From positions 124,001 through 188,000 of the forward strand of contig NZ_RJKS01000005.1 of NCBI RefSeq assembly GCF_003762905.1: a stretch of 64,000 nucleotides of DNA. The letters are read 5' to 3'. The notes under the pieces are model-generated. The model saw nothing but the letters and a program-made list of their open reading frames with translations. It made no database searches and was not told where the DNA came from. A program made the translations under genes and the position numbers. Source of the stretch: Curtobacterium sp. ZW137 (GTDB taxonomy: Bacteria; Actinomycetota; Actinomycetes; Actinomycetales; Microbacteriaceae). Below, piece by piece: positions 1 to 9,025 of this stretch; the first letter of the stretch is position 1, and each line of letters opens with the position of its first letter.

Positions 1-39
1 GAGCGTCACCACCGCCCTGGAGGCCCGGTGCAGCACCGC

Positions 40-45
40 TAGGCT
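40..45 (+). promoter_or_regulatory. -10 box of purE (leaderless type)
   Basis: TAGGCT ends 6 nt before the GTG start of purE, which is the spacing expected when transcription starts at the first base of the start codon. The same arrangement recurs before many genes in this window. Transcription itself is inferred. Confidence 0.55.
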
Positions 46-51
46 CGTCCC

Positions 52-570
52 GTGACCGACACCGCCGCCTCCACCCCGCCGCTCGTCTCGATCATCATGG
101 GTTCCGACTCCGACTGGCCCACCATGCGTGCGGCTGCGGAGATCCTCACCGAGCTCGGGATCCCCTTCGAGGCGGACGTCGTCTCGGCGCACCGGACGCC
201 CGACAAGATGACCCGGTTCGCGCGCGGTGCGGCCGAGCGCGGCATCCGCGTCGTGATCGCCGGGGCAGGCGGAGCAGCGCACCTGCCGGGCATGGTGGCG
301 TCGATGACGACCCTGCCGGTGATCGGTGTCCCGGTGCAGCTCGCACGCCTCGACGGCCTCGACTCGCTGCTGTCGATCGTGCAGATGCCCGCCGGCATCC
401 CTGTCGCGACGATGGCGATCAACGGTGCCGCGAACGCCGGGCTCCTGGCGGCGCGGATCATCGGCTCCGCCGAGCCCGCGGTCGCCGCGCGGCTCACGGA
501 GTACGCGGACGGCCTCGAGCGCCTCGTCGAGGAGAAGGCCGCGCGCCTGCGGGACTCCCTCGGCGCCTGA
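52..570 (+). CDS. purE: N5-carboxyaminoimidazole ribonucleotide mutase PurE
   Basis: This cytoplasmic enzyme of de novo purine synthesis converts N5-CAIR to CAIR. The 172-residue protein has the class I PurE landmarks: GSDSDWPTM near residues 18-26 (substrate loop), SAHRTP near 44-49 with the catalytic His, and [11 protein letters not shown] near 78-88. Length is normal for the bacterial, PurK-dependent form. The GTG start lies 6 nt after a TAGGCT box and no ribosome binding site is visible, so the message is probably leaderless. In actinobacteria purK usually lies just upstream. Here the window begins only 51 bases before the start, so that neighbour cannot be confirmed. Confidence 0.95.
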   Translation: MTDTAASTPPLVSIIMGSDSDWPTMRAAAEILTELGIPFEADVVSAHRTPDKMTRFARGAAERGIRVVIAGAGGAAHLPGMVASMTTLPVIGVPVQLARLDGLDSLLSIVQMPAGIPVATMAINGAANAGLLAARIIGSAEPAVAARLTEYADGLERLVEEKAARLRDSLGA

Positions 571-638
571 CACCGAGGCGGTGCGACCGCGTCGGGGACG
601 ACCCGCTGCGACCGCGTCGGGGGACGAGCCGCGGCGGA

Positions 639-1781
639 TCAGAGGTCGGCGTGCAGCTGCCAGGTCTCGATGGCGGAGTCGTTCCAGTCGAACATCCGCG
701 CCCGGTCCGGGCCCGCGACGGCGAGCTGCCCGGCGAGGTACGGGTCGTTGACGACCTGGTAGATCGCCTGCGCCAGCCGTTCCGGGTAGCCGGCACGGGG
801 GTCCCGAGCGACCGTCACACCGGCGTCCGAGGCGACTTCCCGCACCGCGGGGTCGTCGGAGTGCACCACGGGGGTGCCGAGGCTCATCGCCTCGATCACG
901 GGGAGGCCGAAGCCCTCGGCGAGGCTCGGGAACACGAACACGCTCGCGCGGTCGTAGACCACGGCGAGGTCCGGGTCGTCGACGCGGCCGAGGACCTTGA
1001 CGCGGTCCGGTGCGAGCCCGGCGCGCTCGGCGGTGCCGATCACGTCGACGTCGCCCCAGCCGTCGGGGCCGGAGATCACGAGGGGGATGTCGGCGGGCGC
1101 GTCCGGGTGCGCCATCGCCTCGATCAGGTACGACAGTCCCTTCCGGGGCTCGAGCGTGCCGACGGCGAGGACGTAGCGCTCGGGGAGGCCGAGCCGCTCG
1201 GCACGGAGGTCGGCGTCCACGGGGATCCGGAGCCGGCCGCTCGGCGCACCGCCGATGACCCGGAGCCGGTCGTCGAACCGGTGGATCTCGTTGAGGTGCC
1301 CGGCGACCGCGTGGGTCGGGACGACGACGGCGTCGGCGTACTTGTACGCCCGCTTCACCATCGCCTTGTGGAAGTGCACGCCGCGCGGCGTCAGGGTCTC
1401 CGGGTTCGTCCACGGGACCGTGTCGTGCACCGTGACGACCGTCTGCCGGCCGGGTTCCTGGAAGCGGTTGTGCTTCACGAGGGGCGCGAGGACGCTCGGG
1501 GCGTGCACCATGCCGTGCGATGCGCCGCGGGCCACGCCGCCCTGCCAGGCGAGCGCGAGTTCACGGCGGGGCAGCGCCAGGCGGTCGAGACCGGACAGGC
1601 CGGGGAGCAGGGTGCGCAGGTGCTCGACCTCGGCCGGGGAGACGGCGGAGACCACGGCTTCCACGTCGCAGCCGGCGGGTGCCGTCTGGATGAGCTGCCG
1701 GGTGAGTTCCTCCGCGTAGCGGCCGATGCCACCGGGGACCGGTGCGACCACCTGGTCGACGATCACGCGGAGAGTGGTCAT
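639..1781 (-). CDS. Glycosyltransferase family 4
   Basis: A 380-residue GT-B glycosyltransferase. It has the acceptor-side N-terminal motif PGGIGRYAEEL (residues about 14-24) and the GT4 donor site EGFGLPVIEAM (about 290-300) with its E-x7-E signature. It likely transfers a sugar from a nucleotide donor to a lipid-linked envelope glycan on the cytoplasmic face. The ATG at 1781 is preferred over longer versions because GAGGAG lies about 10 nt upstream. It follows the UPF0104 gene on the same strand after 67 bp, so the two probably share a transcript. Donor and acceptor cannot be read from sequence. Confidence 0.88.
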   Translation of the reverse strand: MTTLRVIVDQVVAPVPGGIGRYAEELTRQLIQTAPAGCDVEAVVSAVSPAEVEHLRTLLPGLSGLDRLALPRRELALAWQGGVARGASHGMVHAPSVLAPLVKHNRFQEPGRQTVVTVHDTVPWTNPETLTPRGVHFHKAMVKRAYKYADAVVVPTHAVAGHLNEIHRFDDRLRVIGGAPSGRLRIPVDADLRAERLGLPERYVLAVGTLEPRKGLSYLIEAMAHPDAPADIPLVISGPDGWGDVDVIGTAERAGLAPDRVKVLGRVDDPDLAVVYDRASVFVFPSLAEGFGLPVIEAMSLGTPVVHSDDPAVREVASDAGVTVARDPRAGYPERLAQAIYQVVNDPYLAGQLAVAGPDRARMFDWNDSAIETWQLHADL

Positions 1782-1848
1782 CTGGTGTTGCTCCTCGAAG
1801 GTCGTGCGGGATGGCTGCCCGGCGCGTCGCCAGAGCGTACCAGCGGGG

Positions 1849-2814
1849 TCAGGGAGTTCCCGGAGTGCGGGCGCGGGTCGCGGCACGACGACGTCGCTCG
1901 CCGAGCACCGCGGCTCCGGCGAAGACGAGGTCGACGACGGTGAGCAGCACGCGGGACATCACGGCGACGCTGACCGCTGCGGACGCGCCGAGCGGCACGC
2001 CGGCGGTGAGGAGCGCGGTGAGCACGGCCTCGCGACCGCCGAGCCCGGCCGGCAGGAAGAACACCAGGAACCCGACGAGCCAGGCCAGGGCGTAGGCGCC
2101 GATCGTCAGCGTGGTGACGCGGAGGTCGACGTGCCCGAGGGGCGCGAGCACGAGCACGATGTGCACGCCGAACACGACCCATGCCAGCGCCGCCCAGCCG
2201 AACGCCCGGGCGATCGCGCCGATGCCGAGGTCGATGGTGCCGAGGTCGCGGCGGGTGACCTTCGACGCCAGGCGCAGCCCGAACCGGAGGACCGCCGGGT
2301 GCAGCGCGGCGAGCACGATCGGGACCAGGAGCACGACGAACCAGTAGCGCGCGAAGGCGTCCGGCTGCACGAACGGGATCGTCACGGCGGCGACCGAGAC
2401 GCCGGCGCCACAGCTGATGAGGAGCGTGAGCATCCCCACAGCGACACTGCGCGCCGCCGGCACCCGGTGTTCGCGTCCGAGGTCCGCCTGCGCCACGATC
2501 GGCCACACCGACCCCGGGATGTACTTGCCGATCTGGGAGAGGAAGAAGACCCGCTGCGCCGCGCCGATCGGGATGTGGTGGCCGGCGCCGGACATCAGCG
2601 CGCGCCACGAGAGGAACGTGATGTACGTCGCGAGCGCGCCGGCGACGAGTGCGGCGACCAGGGTCAGCGGCTCCTGCCGGGTGAACGCCTCGGCGATGTC
2701 ACCGGCGCGGGGCACGAGGAAGGCGATGCAGAGCGCGAGGGCCACGACGAGGCCGACGACACGGACGACGGTCTTGGTCCGGGAGCGCTTCGCGGGCTGG
2801 GGGAGGTCGGTCAT
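1849..2814 (-). CDS. Flippase-like UPF0104/LPG-synthase-TM membrane protein
   Basis: About 321 residues with seven or eight hydrophobic segments and the family motif SQIGKYIPGSVWP near residue 90, typical of the integral-membrane domain shared with MprF and UPF0104 proteins. Family members have been linked to lipid or glycolipid translocation, and the position between two glycosyltransferase genes fits handling of a lipid-linked intermediate. There is no cytosolic MprF synthase domain. The start is ambiguous: GTG at 2820 or ATG at 2814, separated by one codon. The gene is divergent from the next glycosyltransferase across about 70 bp. Confidence 0.78.
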   Translation of the reverse strand: MTDLPQPAKRSRTKTVVRVVGLVVALALCIAFLVPRAGDIAEAFTRQEPLTLVAALVAGALATYITFLSWRALMSGAGHHIPIGAAQRVFFLSQIGKYIPGSVWPIVAQADLGREHRVPAARSVAVGMLTLLISCGAGVSVAAVTIPFVQPDAFARYWFVVLLVPIVLAALHPAVLRFGLRLASKVTRRDLGTIDLGIGAIARAFGWAALAWVVFGVHIVLVLAPLGHVDLRVTTLTIGAYALAWLVGFLVFFLPAGLGGREAVLTALLTAGVPLGASAAVSVAVMSRVLLTVVDLVFAGAAVLGERRRRAATRARTPGTP

Positions 2815-2821
2815 TCTCACC

Positions 2822-2827
2822 TAGGGT
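2822..2827 (+). promoter_or_regulatory. -10 box for the glycosyltransferase at 2886
   Basis: TAGGGT in the divergent gap. A transcript starting about 7 nt downstream would carry a leader of roughly 50 nt that includes the GGAGAAAGG ribosome binding site at 2868-2876. Confidence 0.4.
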
Positions 2828-2885
2828 TGATCGGGTGCGCCAGGACCGGGACGGCGCGCGCGACCACGGAGAAAGGGCGGCCCAC

Positions 2886-3998
2886 GTGCGGATCTTGGCC
2901 TTCGGAACATACCAGGCGGCGGATCACCCTCGGGTGCGAGTGCTCGCCGACGGCCTCCGTGCACGGGGGCACGTCGTGGCCGAGGCGAACGTCCCGCTCG
3001 GCCTGTCCACGAAGGACCGCGTCGCGATGCTCGGGTCCCGCTCGGGCGCGCTGTCGATGGCCGGACGCCTGGCCCGCAGCTGGTCGGCCCTCGTCGGCAA
3101 GGCGCTCCGTGTGCGGCGTTCCGGCCGTCCGGACGCGGTCCTCGTCGGCTACATGGGGCACTTCGACGTGTGGCTCGCACGCCTGCTGTTCCCGCGCACC
3201 CCGATCGTCCTCGACCACCTGATCTTCGCCGCGACGACCGCCCAGGACCGCGGTGTCGGCGACGGCGGCCTCAAACAGCGCCTCCTGCGGTTCCTCGACC
3301 GCGCCGCGCTCACCATCGCGGACGTCGTCGTCCTGGACACCGACGAGCACCGCGACCTCGTCCCGGCAGCGCTCCGGGAGAAGGCCGTGGTCGTGCCGGT
3401 CGGCGCCACCGAGAACTGGTACGACGCCGGCGCGCACGCGGTGGAGCGACCCGCCGACGACCCGCTCCGCGTGGTCTTCTACGGCCTCTTCACCCCACTG
3501 CAGGGCGCCGGCACGATCGGCGAGGCAATCGGCGCGCTGCCCGACGACGGCAGCGTCCTGGTCACGATGATCGGCAGCGGCCAGGACCTCGACGAGGCGC
3601 AGTCACGGGCCGCCGGGGGCGCTCCGACCGAGTGGCTGCCGTGGGTGGACGCCGCCGACCTGCCCGCCCTGGTCGCCGGCCACGACGTCGGCATCGGCAT
3701 CACCGGCACCACCCCGAAGGCGCTCAAGGTCGTCCCGAACAAGGTCTACCAGTGCGCGGCAGCCGGGCTCGCCGTCGTCACGAGCGACACCGCCCCGCAG
3801 CGCCGGGCCTTCGGCGATGCGGTCGTCGCCGTCCCCGCTGGCGACGCCGACGCGCTCGCCGCCGCGATCCGCGGGCTCGCCGCCGACCGTGCGCTCCTCG
3901 CCGAGCGCCGGGCCGCCGCGTCCGCCGCCGCCGACCGCTTCCGTCCCGCGGCGGCCGTCGAGCCGCTGGACGAGCGCCTCAGCACCGTCACCCGCTGA
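2886..3998 (+). CDS. GT4-like glycosyltransferase
   Basis: A 370-residue predicted cytoplasmic GT-B enzyme. The N-terminal VRILAFGTYQ strand begins a Rossmann half. The C-terminal half carries NKVYQCAAAGLAVVTSDTAP, the donor-site helix region of Glycos_transf_1-like proteins. A GTG at 2835 is also in frame, but GTG 2886 has a clear ribosome binding site (GGAGAAAGG, about 9 nt upstream) and starts exactly at the first beta strand. It is the only plus-strand gene between two minus-strand operons and ends at a repeat-rich convergent junction. Substrate unknown; a role in the local polysaccharide is inferred from context. Confidence 0.8.
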   Translation: MRILAFGTYQAADHPRVRVLADGLRARGHVVAEANVPLGLSTKDRVAMLGSRSGALSMAGRLARSWSALVGKALRVRRSGRPDAVLVGYMGHFDVWLARLLFPRTPIVLDHLIFAATTAQDRGVGDGGLKQRLLRFLDRAALTIADVVVLDTDEHRDLVPAALREKAVVVPVGATENWYDAGAHAVERPADDPLRVVFYGLFTPLQGAGTIGEAIGALPDDGSVLVTMIGSGQDLDEAQSRAAGGAPTEWLPWVDAADLPALVAGHDVGIGITGTTPKALKVVPNKVYQCAAAGLAVVTSDTAPQRRAFGDAVVAVPAGDADALAAAIRGLAADRALLAERRAAASAAADRFRPAAAVEPLDERLSTVTR

Positions 3999-4008
3999 CC
4001 GCAGCCGA

Positions 4009-4122
4009 GCTCGCGAGACCCCGCCGACTTGGCGAGACCCCGCCGAGCTCGCGAGACGCCGCCGACGTGGCGAGACGCCGCCCAGTTCGCGAGACGCCGC
4101 CGACTTGGCGAGACGCCGCCGG
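4009..4122. repeat. Six tandem 19-bp repeats in a convergent intergenic gap
   Basis: Six head-to-tail 19-bp units at 4009, 4028, 4047, 4066, 4085 and 4104. The core is GCGAGAC(C/G)CCGCCGA, with alternating CTCGCGAG and TTGGCGAG beginnings. Short inverted copies (GGCGGCGTCT near 4128 and GGCGGTGTCTCG near 4147) follow, so the region can fold back on itself. No gene is supported here. Confidence 0.85.
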
Positions 4123-4188
4123 CCGGGGCGGCGTCTGGGCCGTTCGGCGGTGTCTCGACCGGAGAGCGGCGCCTGGCAGGGCAACGGA

Positions 4189-4240
4189 CGGGAGGCCCTG
4201 CTCGCGTGCCGCGCGTGGCGGACGTGAGCAGGGCCTCCCG
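4189..4240. terminator. Bidirectional hairpin between convergent genes
   Basis: Fifteen-bp arms (CGGGAGGCCCTGCTC at 4189-4203 and its complement at 4226-4240) with a 22-nt loop, between a plus-strand glycosyltransferase and rmlD. It is related in its GGGAGGCCC stem to the palindromes at 23861, 52880 and 56606. There is no T tract, as is common for actinobacterial terminators. Confidence 0.7.
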
Positions 4241-4260
4241 GTCGGAGCCTGGTGGGGGTC

Positions 4261-5112
4261 TCAGGAACTGAGCACGCCCGCCTCGGCTGCCGCGTGCAGT
4301 GCTTCGCGCCAGTCGCGCATCGGGGCGATCCCCGCGCGTGACCAGGCGTCGTGGCCGAGCACGCTGTACGCGGGGCGCGGCGCCGGACGCACGAAGGCCG
4401 AGCTGTCGGTCGGCAGGACCCGCTCCGGGTCGAGGCCGACCTCGGTGTAGATCGCCTTCGTGAAGTCGAGCCAGGACCCCTGGCCGCCGTTCGTGCCGTG
4501 GTAGATGCCGGCCGGAGCGTCCGCGTCCAGGAGCGCGACGATCTGGCGGGCCAGGTCACCCGTCCAGGTCGGCTGCCCGATCTGGTCGGTGACGACGCTC
4601 ACGGTGTCGTGCGACCCGGCGAGGCGGATCATCGTCTTCGCGAAGTTCGGACCGCCGGCACCGTAGAGCCACGCGGCCCGCACGATGTACGAGGAGTCCG
4701 GGGCGATCGCGCGCACCGCTGCTTCGCCGGCCGCCTTCGTCCGGCCGTAGGCGCCGATCGGGTCGGTCGGCTCGTCCTCGGCGTACGGCGAGGTGCCGTT
4801 GCCGTCGAAGACGTAGTCGGTGGAGACGTGCACGAGCTTCGCGCCGGCGGCGACCGCGGCGGTGGCCAGGACCTCCGGGCCGCGGGCGTTGACCGCGAAG
4901 GCCGCCGCCTCGTCGGACTCGGCGTCGTCGACCTTCGTGTACGCCGCCGCGTTGATCACGACGTCGTGGCCGGTGACCGCCGCGGTGACGGCGTCCTGGT
5001 CGGTGATGTCGAGGTCGGCGCGGGAGAGCGCGGTGACGTCACGGCCGGCGAGGGCCTGCTGGAGGTCCTGGCCGAGCATGCCGGCGGCGCCGGTGATCAG
5101 GTACCGGGTCAT
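4261..5112 (-). CDS. rmlD: dTDP-4-dehydrorhamnose reductase RmlD
   Basis: This enzyme does the last step of dTDP-L-rhamnose synthesis, the NAD(P)H-dependent reduction of dTDP-4-dehydro-L-rhamnose. The 283-residue short-chain-dehydrogenase-type protein shows the dinucleotide motif ITGAAGMLGQ (residues about 5-14), HVSTDYVFDG near 100 and YGRTKAAGE near 125, which supplies the Tyr-Lys pair. The ATG overlaps the rmlB stop codon (ATGA), so the two are translationally coupled. Longer in-frame starts would run inside rmlB and are rejected. Confidence 0.96.
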   Translation of the reverse strand: MTRYLITGAAGMLGQDLQQALAGRDVTALSRADLDITDQDAVTAAVTGHDVVINAAAYTKVDDAESDEAAAFAVNARGPEVLATAAVAAGAKLVHVSTDYVFDGNGTSPYAEDEPTDPIGAYGRTKAAGEAAVRAIAPDSSYIVRAAWLYGAGGPNFAKTMIRLAGSHDTVSVVTDQIGQPTWTGDLARQIVALLDADAPAGIYHGTNGGQGSWLDFTKAIYTEVGLDPERVLPTDSSAFVRPAPRPAYSVLGHDAWSRAGIAPMRDWREALHAAAEAGVLSS

Positions 5113-6095
5113 GCGAGCGCCGCGCGCTCCTTGAGCGGCTCCCACCAGGCGCGGTTGTCGCGGTACCACTGGACGACGTCCGCGAGGCCCTGCTCGAACG
5201 GGACCTGCGGCTCGTAGCCGAGCTCGGCCTGGATCTTGGAGATGTCCACCGAGTAGCGGAGGTCGTGGCCGAGGCGGTCGGCGACGCGGTCGACGTAGGA
5301 CCAGTCCTTGCCGGTGGCCTCGAGCAGCATCTCGGTGAGCTCCTTGTTCGTGAGCTCGGTCCCGCCGCCGATGTTGTAGATCTCGCCCGCGCGGCCCTTG
5401 ACGAGCACCATCGCGATGCCGCGGGTGTGGTCGTCGACGTGCAGCCAGTCGCGGATGTTGTTGCCCTCGCCGTAGAGCGGGACGTGCTTGTCGTCGATGA
5501 GGTTCGTGACGAACAGCGGGATGACCTTCTCGGGGAAGTGGTACGGCCCGTAGTTGTTCGAGCAGCGCGTGATCGAGAGGTTCAGCCCGTGCGTGCGGTG
5601 GTAGCTGCGGGCGAGGAGGTCGCTGCCGGCCTTCGACGCCGAGTACGGCGAGTTCGGCTCGAGCGGGCGGTCCTCGGCCCACGAGCCTTCGCTGATGGAG
5701 CCGTAGACCTCGTCGGTGGAGACGTGCACGAAGCGCGCGGTGCCGTGGCGGAGCGCGGCGTCGAGGAGACGCTGGGTGCCGACGACGTTGGTCTCGACGA
5801 AGATCCCGGAGTCACGGACGGAGCGGTCGACGTGGGACTCGGCGGCGAAGTGCACGATCGCGTCGATGCCGGGGATCACCTCGTCGAGCTTCGCGGCGTC
5901 GGTGATGTCGCCCTGCACGAACGTGTAGCGGGGGGAGTCCGCGACCGGTGCGAGGTTCTCGAGGTTGCCCGAGTACGTCAGGGCGTCGTAGACGACGACC
6001 TCGGCGCCCTCGAGCCCCGGGTAGGCGTCCTGCAGGGTGCGGCGGACGAAGTTCGAGCCGATGAATCCGGCTCCGCCGGTGACGAGGATCTTCAC
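5109..6095 (-). CDS. rmlB: dTDP-glucose 4,6-dehydratase RmlB
   Basis: Converts dTDP-glucose to dTDP-4-dehydro-6-deoxyglucose. The 328-residue extended SDR has VTGGAGFIGSN at residues 5-15, the active-site stretch HVSTDEVYG near 120 and YSASKAGSD near 150 (Tyr-x3-Lys). The GTG at 6095 begins directly at the first beta strand. AAAGGA about 12 nt upstream is its likely ribosome binding site, so the longer ATG at 6164 is not needed. It forms a two-gene unit with rmlD. The other two rhamnose genes lie about 6 kb away on the opposite strand. Confidence 0.96.
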   Translation of the reverse strand: MKILVTGGAGFIGSNFVRRTLQDAYPGLEGAEVVVYDALTYSGNLENLAPVADSPRYTFVQGDITDAAKLDEVIPGIDAIVHFAAESHVDRSVRDSGIFVETNVVGTQRLLDAALRHGTARFVHVSTDEVYGSISEGSWAEDRPLEPNSPYSASKAGSDLLARSYHRTHGLNLSITRCSNNYGPYHFPEKVIPLFVTNLIDDKHVPLYGEGNNIRDWLHVDDHTRGIAMVLVKGRAGEIYNIGGGTELTNKELTEMLLEATGKDWSYVDRVADRLGHDLRYSVDISKIQAELGYEPQVPFEQGLADVVQWYRDNRAWWEPLKERAALA

Positions 6096-6160
6096 GTGGT
6101 CTGGTTCCTTTGGGTTGCCGTTGGCGTTGGATCGATTCCCGATTGTAGGGGGAGCGTCTG

Positions 6161-9025
6161 TCAATCGAGTATTTCAGTGCTGCCGGTCGGCTCGGCGCCG
6201 GGTCCCGCGCGGCGGCGGCGTCGGCCGAGCACCACCACGAGCACGCCGACCACGATCGCGACGAGGACCGAGCCGATGGTCGCGACCAGACCGGCCGACA
6301 GACCGGGGACCGTGTACGAGACGGCGACGGTGTGCTTGCCCGCCGGCACCCAGACGGCACCGCCGGCGTGGTCAGCGGCGACGAGCGGGGTCGACTTGCC
6401 GTCGACGGTCGCACTCCAGCCGGGGCGCTGCAGCGAGTCCTCGACCACGACCCAGCCGCCCTGCTCCGCGTCCACGTCGACCGTGGTCGCGTTCGGGTCG
6501 CTCGAGTCCACGTCGAGCTCGGCATCGCCGCCACCCGCCGTGTGCTTCGTCGGCTTGCTCAGCACGACCTCGTCCGCCGGGGTTGCCGGGTCGTCGAGGG
6601 TGTCGACACGGTCTGCGGCCTTCTGGACGACGGTCTGCGACGACGCCCAGCGGACCCGGTCGTCGGTCCCGCCGAGCTCGTAGATCGTCGCGTCGCCGGT
6701 GTGCGCGACCGTGACGTCGTCGCCGGCCTTCGGACGGACGACGGTGATCGCGGCCTTGCCGTCCGCGTCCGTGCCGATCGGGACGCGCTTGTCCTGGCCG
6801 GTGACCGTGATCTCCGCGTGCCACGACGTGGACGCCGGGATGTCGTCGCCCTCGAGCGCCACCGCGCGGCCACCGCCGAGCCCGGGGACCCAGGTCTCGG
6901 TGGAGGTGAGGGTCTTGCCGGTGTCGTCGGCGACGATCGACACGGTGAGGTCCATGCCGTCGGCCGAGTTCGTCGGCGCCGGGGGACCGGTGAACTCGAT
7001 GCCGTTGATCGGCCCGGTGTTGCTCGGGGAGTCGACCGACGGGTTCGCCTTCGTGAGGTCGGCCCACGCGGTCGACGGCGTGCTCGGGTCGGCCTGGCCG
7101 ACGAGGGGCGCCGACGGGTCGGAGATCACGTAGCGCACCGCGAGGCGGTCCAGGAGCGGGGAGGAGATCGTCGACGGCAGGTTCGTCGGCCGCAGCGACG
7201 AGTACGTCGGTGTGACGTAGACGTCCGGGTCGATCGCCGTCATGAGCTGCTTCCACTCCTGCGTCTGGAAGGTGTGCCCGGTGAGGGAGCGGATCTGGAA
7301 GTACGACGCCGAACCGGGCAACCCGGCCTGGCCTGCGGTGGCGAAGCGCTCCTGGTCGGTGAGGTGGTTCTCCAGGTACTTCAGCGCCGGCGTCGACGGG
7401 TAGAAGGTCGAGACGGGGGCGATCGGCCACCACGCCTGGACGGAGGAGATCGCCGGGACGACGACCATCGCGATGACCCCGACGCCGGCGACCGCCGCGA
7501 GGACGCGGGACCGGAAGAACCAGACCAGCGCGATCGCCAGGGCGGTGAGCGCGCCGATCACCGCGGTGCGGACGACGTCCACCTTCAGCTCGTGCAGGTG
7601 CGGGACGGGGACGGAGTAGAGCGCCATCCGCGTCTGGTAGGCGACGCCGGCCGCCGCGGCGAGCACGATCAGGACGACCAGGCCGCGACCGATCCAGGCG
7701 ACCGGGCGCGACGAGCGGAGCCGACGGAGCTCGTCGAGCAGGTGCTCGGGCTCGACCAGTCGCCCGAACCCGATGCCGGCGAGTGCGGCCGCGAGGAACC
7801 CGACGATGCAGCGCATGCGCCCGATCGGGTTCGAGTCGAAGACGGGGAGCTCACGGATCGCCGCGAGGACCGGGCCGCCGACGTAGACGAGCACCACGCT
7901 GAGGGCGAGGAGGCCGAGGAGGATCCAGACGATGCCGGCCGCACGCTGCACCCGCGGGCGCACGAGCAGCGCCGCTGCGATCAGGACGACCACCGCGATG
8001 CCGACGAACGACGCGGTCTCGACCGGGTTGCGACCGCTCCAGGCGTCGCCGCGGCTCTCGTCGTTGGCGATGTCGGCCACCCACGAGCTGACGAGCGACA
8101 GGTACCCGAGGGTCCCACCGCCGCCGGACTGCGCGCGGGCGCCGAAGTCGATGACGTTCGCCGCGTTCACCGCGAACGGCAGGAGCTGCCACGCGGAGAG
8201 GAACAGGCCGAACACGATGCCGCCGACCGCGATCGCCGCGCTGACGAGCACCCCGCGGACGCTCCGGAGCGCGACCATGCTGCGCGCGACGAAGTAGATG
8301 CCCCCCGTGAACAGGGCGTACCCGACGATCGCGGGGAACCCGCCGAGGAGCATGCACGCGAGCGCGACCCCGACGGCGACGACGTCTCGGAGCTTCCGCT
8401 CGGTCGCCGCACGGTCGATCGCCCAGAAGAGCAGCGGGATGAACGCCGCGACGCGGGTCTGCGGCCAGTTCGTCCACGCGACCATGAACCCCGAGGCCGA
8501 GTACACGATCGCGGCGATCGGCCAGCCGGCGCGCGGGACGCCCCAGCGGCGGAGCAGCAGCGCCATGCCGACCGTCACGACGACGATCTCGAGCAGCTTC
8601 ACGGCGCCCGGTGCGTACGAGAAGGGCAGGACCCACCACGGCAGGGAGAGCGGGGACCACGCGCCGGAGTCGGGCAGGCCGCCGAGCTCGGTGCCGCCGG
8701 CGACGTACGGGTTCCAGGCGCCGAACACGCCTTCCTGCGCGAGACGGACCAGCAGCGACACCTGCGGTGCGGCACTGTCGATCGTGTCGCTGTCGAACAC
8801 GTTGCTCGACTGCGTCGTCGACTGGAACGTGTCCGCCCACGGGGTGAAGCGGTTGAGGAGTCCGGTGTTCAGGAAGGTGCCGTGCCCGAGCAGGGCGGGC
8901 CCGATCGTGAAGAGCACGAAGGCCACCAGCGCGGCCCACGACGCGATCTCCACCCAGGCCCCCGGACGACGGATCCAGAGGGCGGCGCGGGTGCTCATCG
9001 AGAGCGTCCGCGCCTCAGTCGCCAT
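6161..9025 (-). CDS. YfhO-family large membrane protein (GT-C-like)
   Basis: A 954-residue polytopic protein with about twelve to fourteen hydrophobic segments. The first extracytoplasmic loop contains the YfhO-like pattern NRFTPWADT...NVFDSDT. A roughly 330-residue external domain (about residues 530-900) is followed by one C-terminal transmembrane helix and a short Arg-rich tail. YfhO of Firmicutes is needed for glycosylation of lipoteichoic acid, so a lipid-linked sugar transfer role is plausible. Its start overlaps the upstream GT2 gene by 11 bp. That gene encodes a polyprenyl-phosphate-sugar-synthase-like protein, suggesting a pair that makes and uses a lipid-sugar donor. MSTRAALWIRR at 8998 is an alternative start. 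Confidence 0.8.
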   Translation of the reverse strand: MATEARTLSMSTRAALWIRRPGAWVEIASWAALVAFVLFTIGPALLGHGTFLNTGLLNRFTPWADTFQSTTQSSNVFDSDTIDSAAPQVSLLVRLAQEGVFGAWNPYVAGGTELGGLPDSGAWSPLSLPWWVLPFSYAPGAVKLLEIVVVTVGMALLLRRWGVPRAGWPIAAIVYSASGFMVAWTNWPQTRVAAFIPLLFWAIDRAATERKLRDVVAVGVALACMLLGGFPAIVGYALFTGGIYFVARSMVALRSVRGVLVSAAIAVGGIVFGLFLSAWQLLPFAVNAANVIDFGARAQSGGGGTLGYLSLVSSWVADIANDESRGDAWSGRNPVETASFVGIAVVVLIAAALLVRPRVQRAAGIVWILLGLLALSVVLVYVGGPVLAAIRELPVFDSNPIGRMRCIVGFLAAALAGIGFGRLVEPEHLLDELRRLRSSRPVAWIGRGLVVLIVLAAAAGVAYQTRMALYSVPVPHLHELKVDVVRTAVIGALTALAIALVWFFRSRVLAAVAGVGVIAMVVVPAISSVQAWWPIAPVSTFYPSTPALKYLENHLTDQERFATAGQAGLPGSASYFQIRSLTGHTFQTQEWKQLMTAIDPDVYVTPTYSSLRPTNLPSTISSPLLDRLAVRYVISDPSAPLVGQADPSTPSTAWADLTKANPSVDSPSNTGPINGIEFTGPPAPTNSADGMDLTVSIVADDTGKTLTSTETWVPGLGGGRAVALEGDDIPASTSWHAEITVTGQDKRVPIGTDADGKAAITVVRPKAGDDVTVAHTGDATIYELGGTDDRVRWASSQTVVQKAADRVDTLDDPATPADEVVLSKPTKHTAGGGDAELDVDSSDPNATTVDVDAEQGGWVVVEDSLQRPGWSATVDGKSTPLVAADHAGGAVWVPAGKHTVAVSYTVPGLSAGLVATIGSVLVAIVVGVLVVVLGRRRRRAGPGAEPTGSTEILD

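Noticed and set aside
1-55. End of purK overlapping purE
   Set aside because: One frame reads to a stop overlapping the purE GTG, but about 17 residues are too few to identify PurK.
4009-4122. Possible CRISPR array
   Set aside because: The 19-bp units abut directly without spacers and vary between units, and no cas gene is present.
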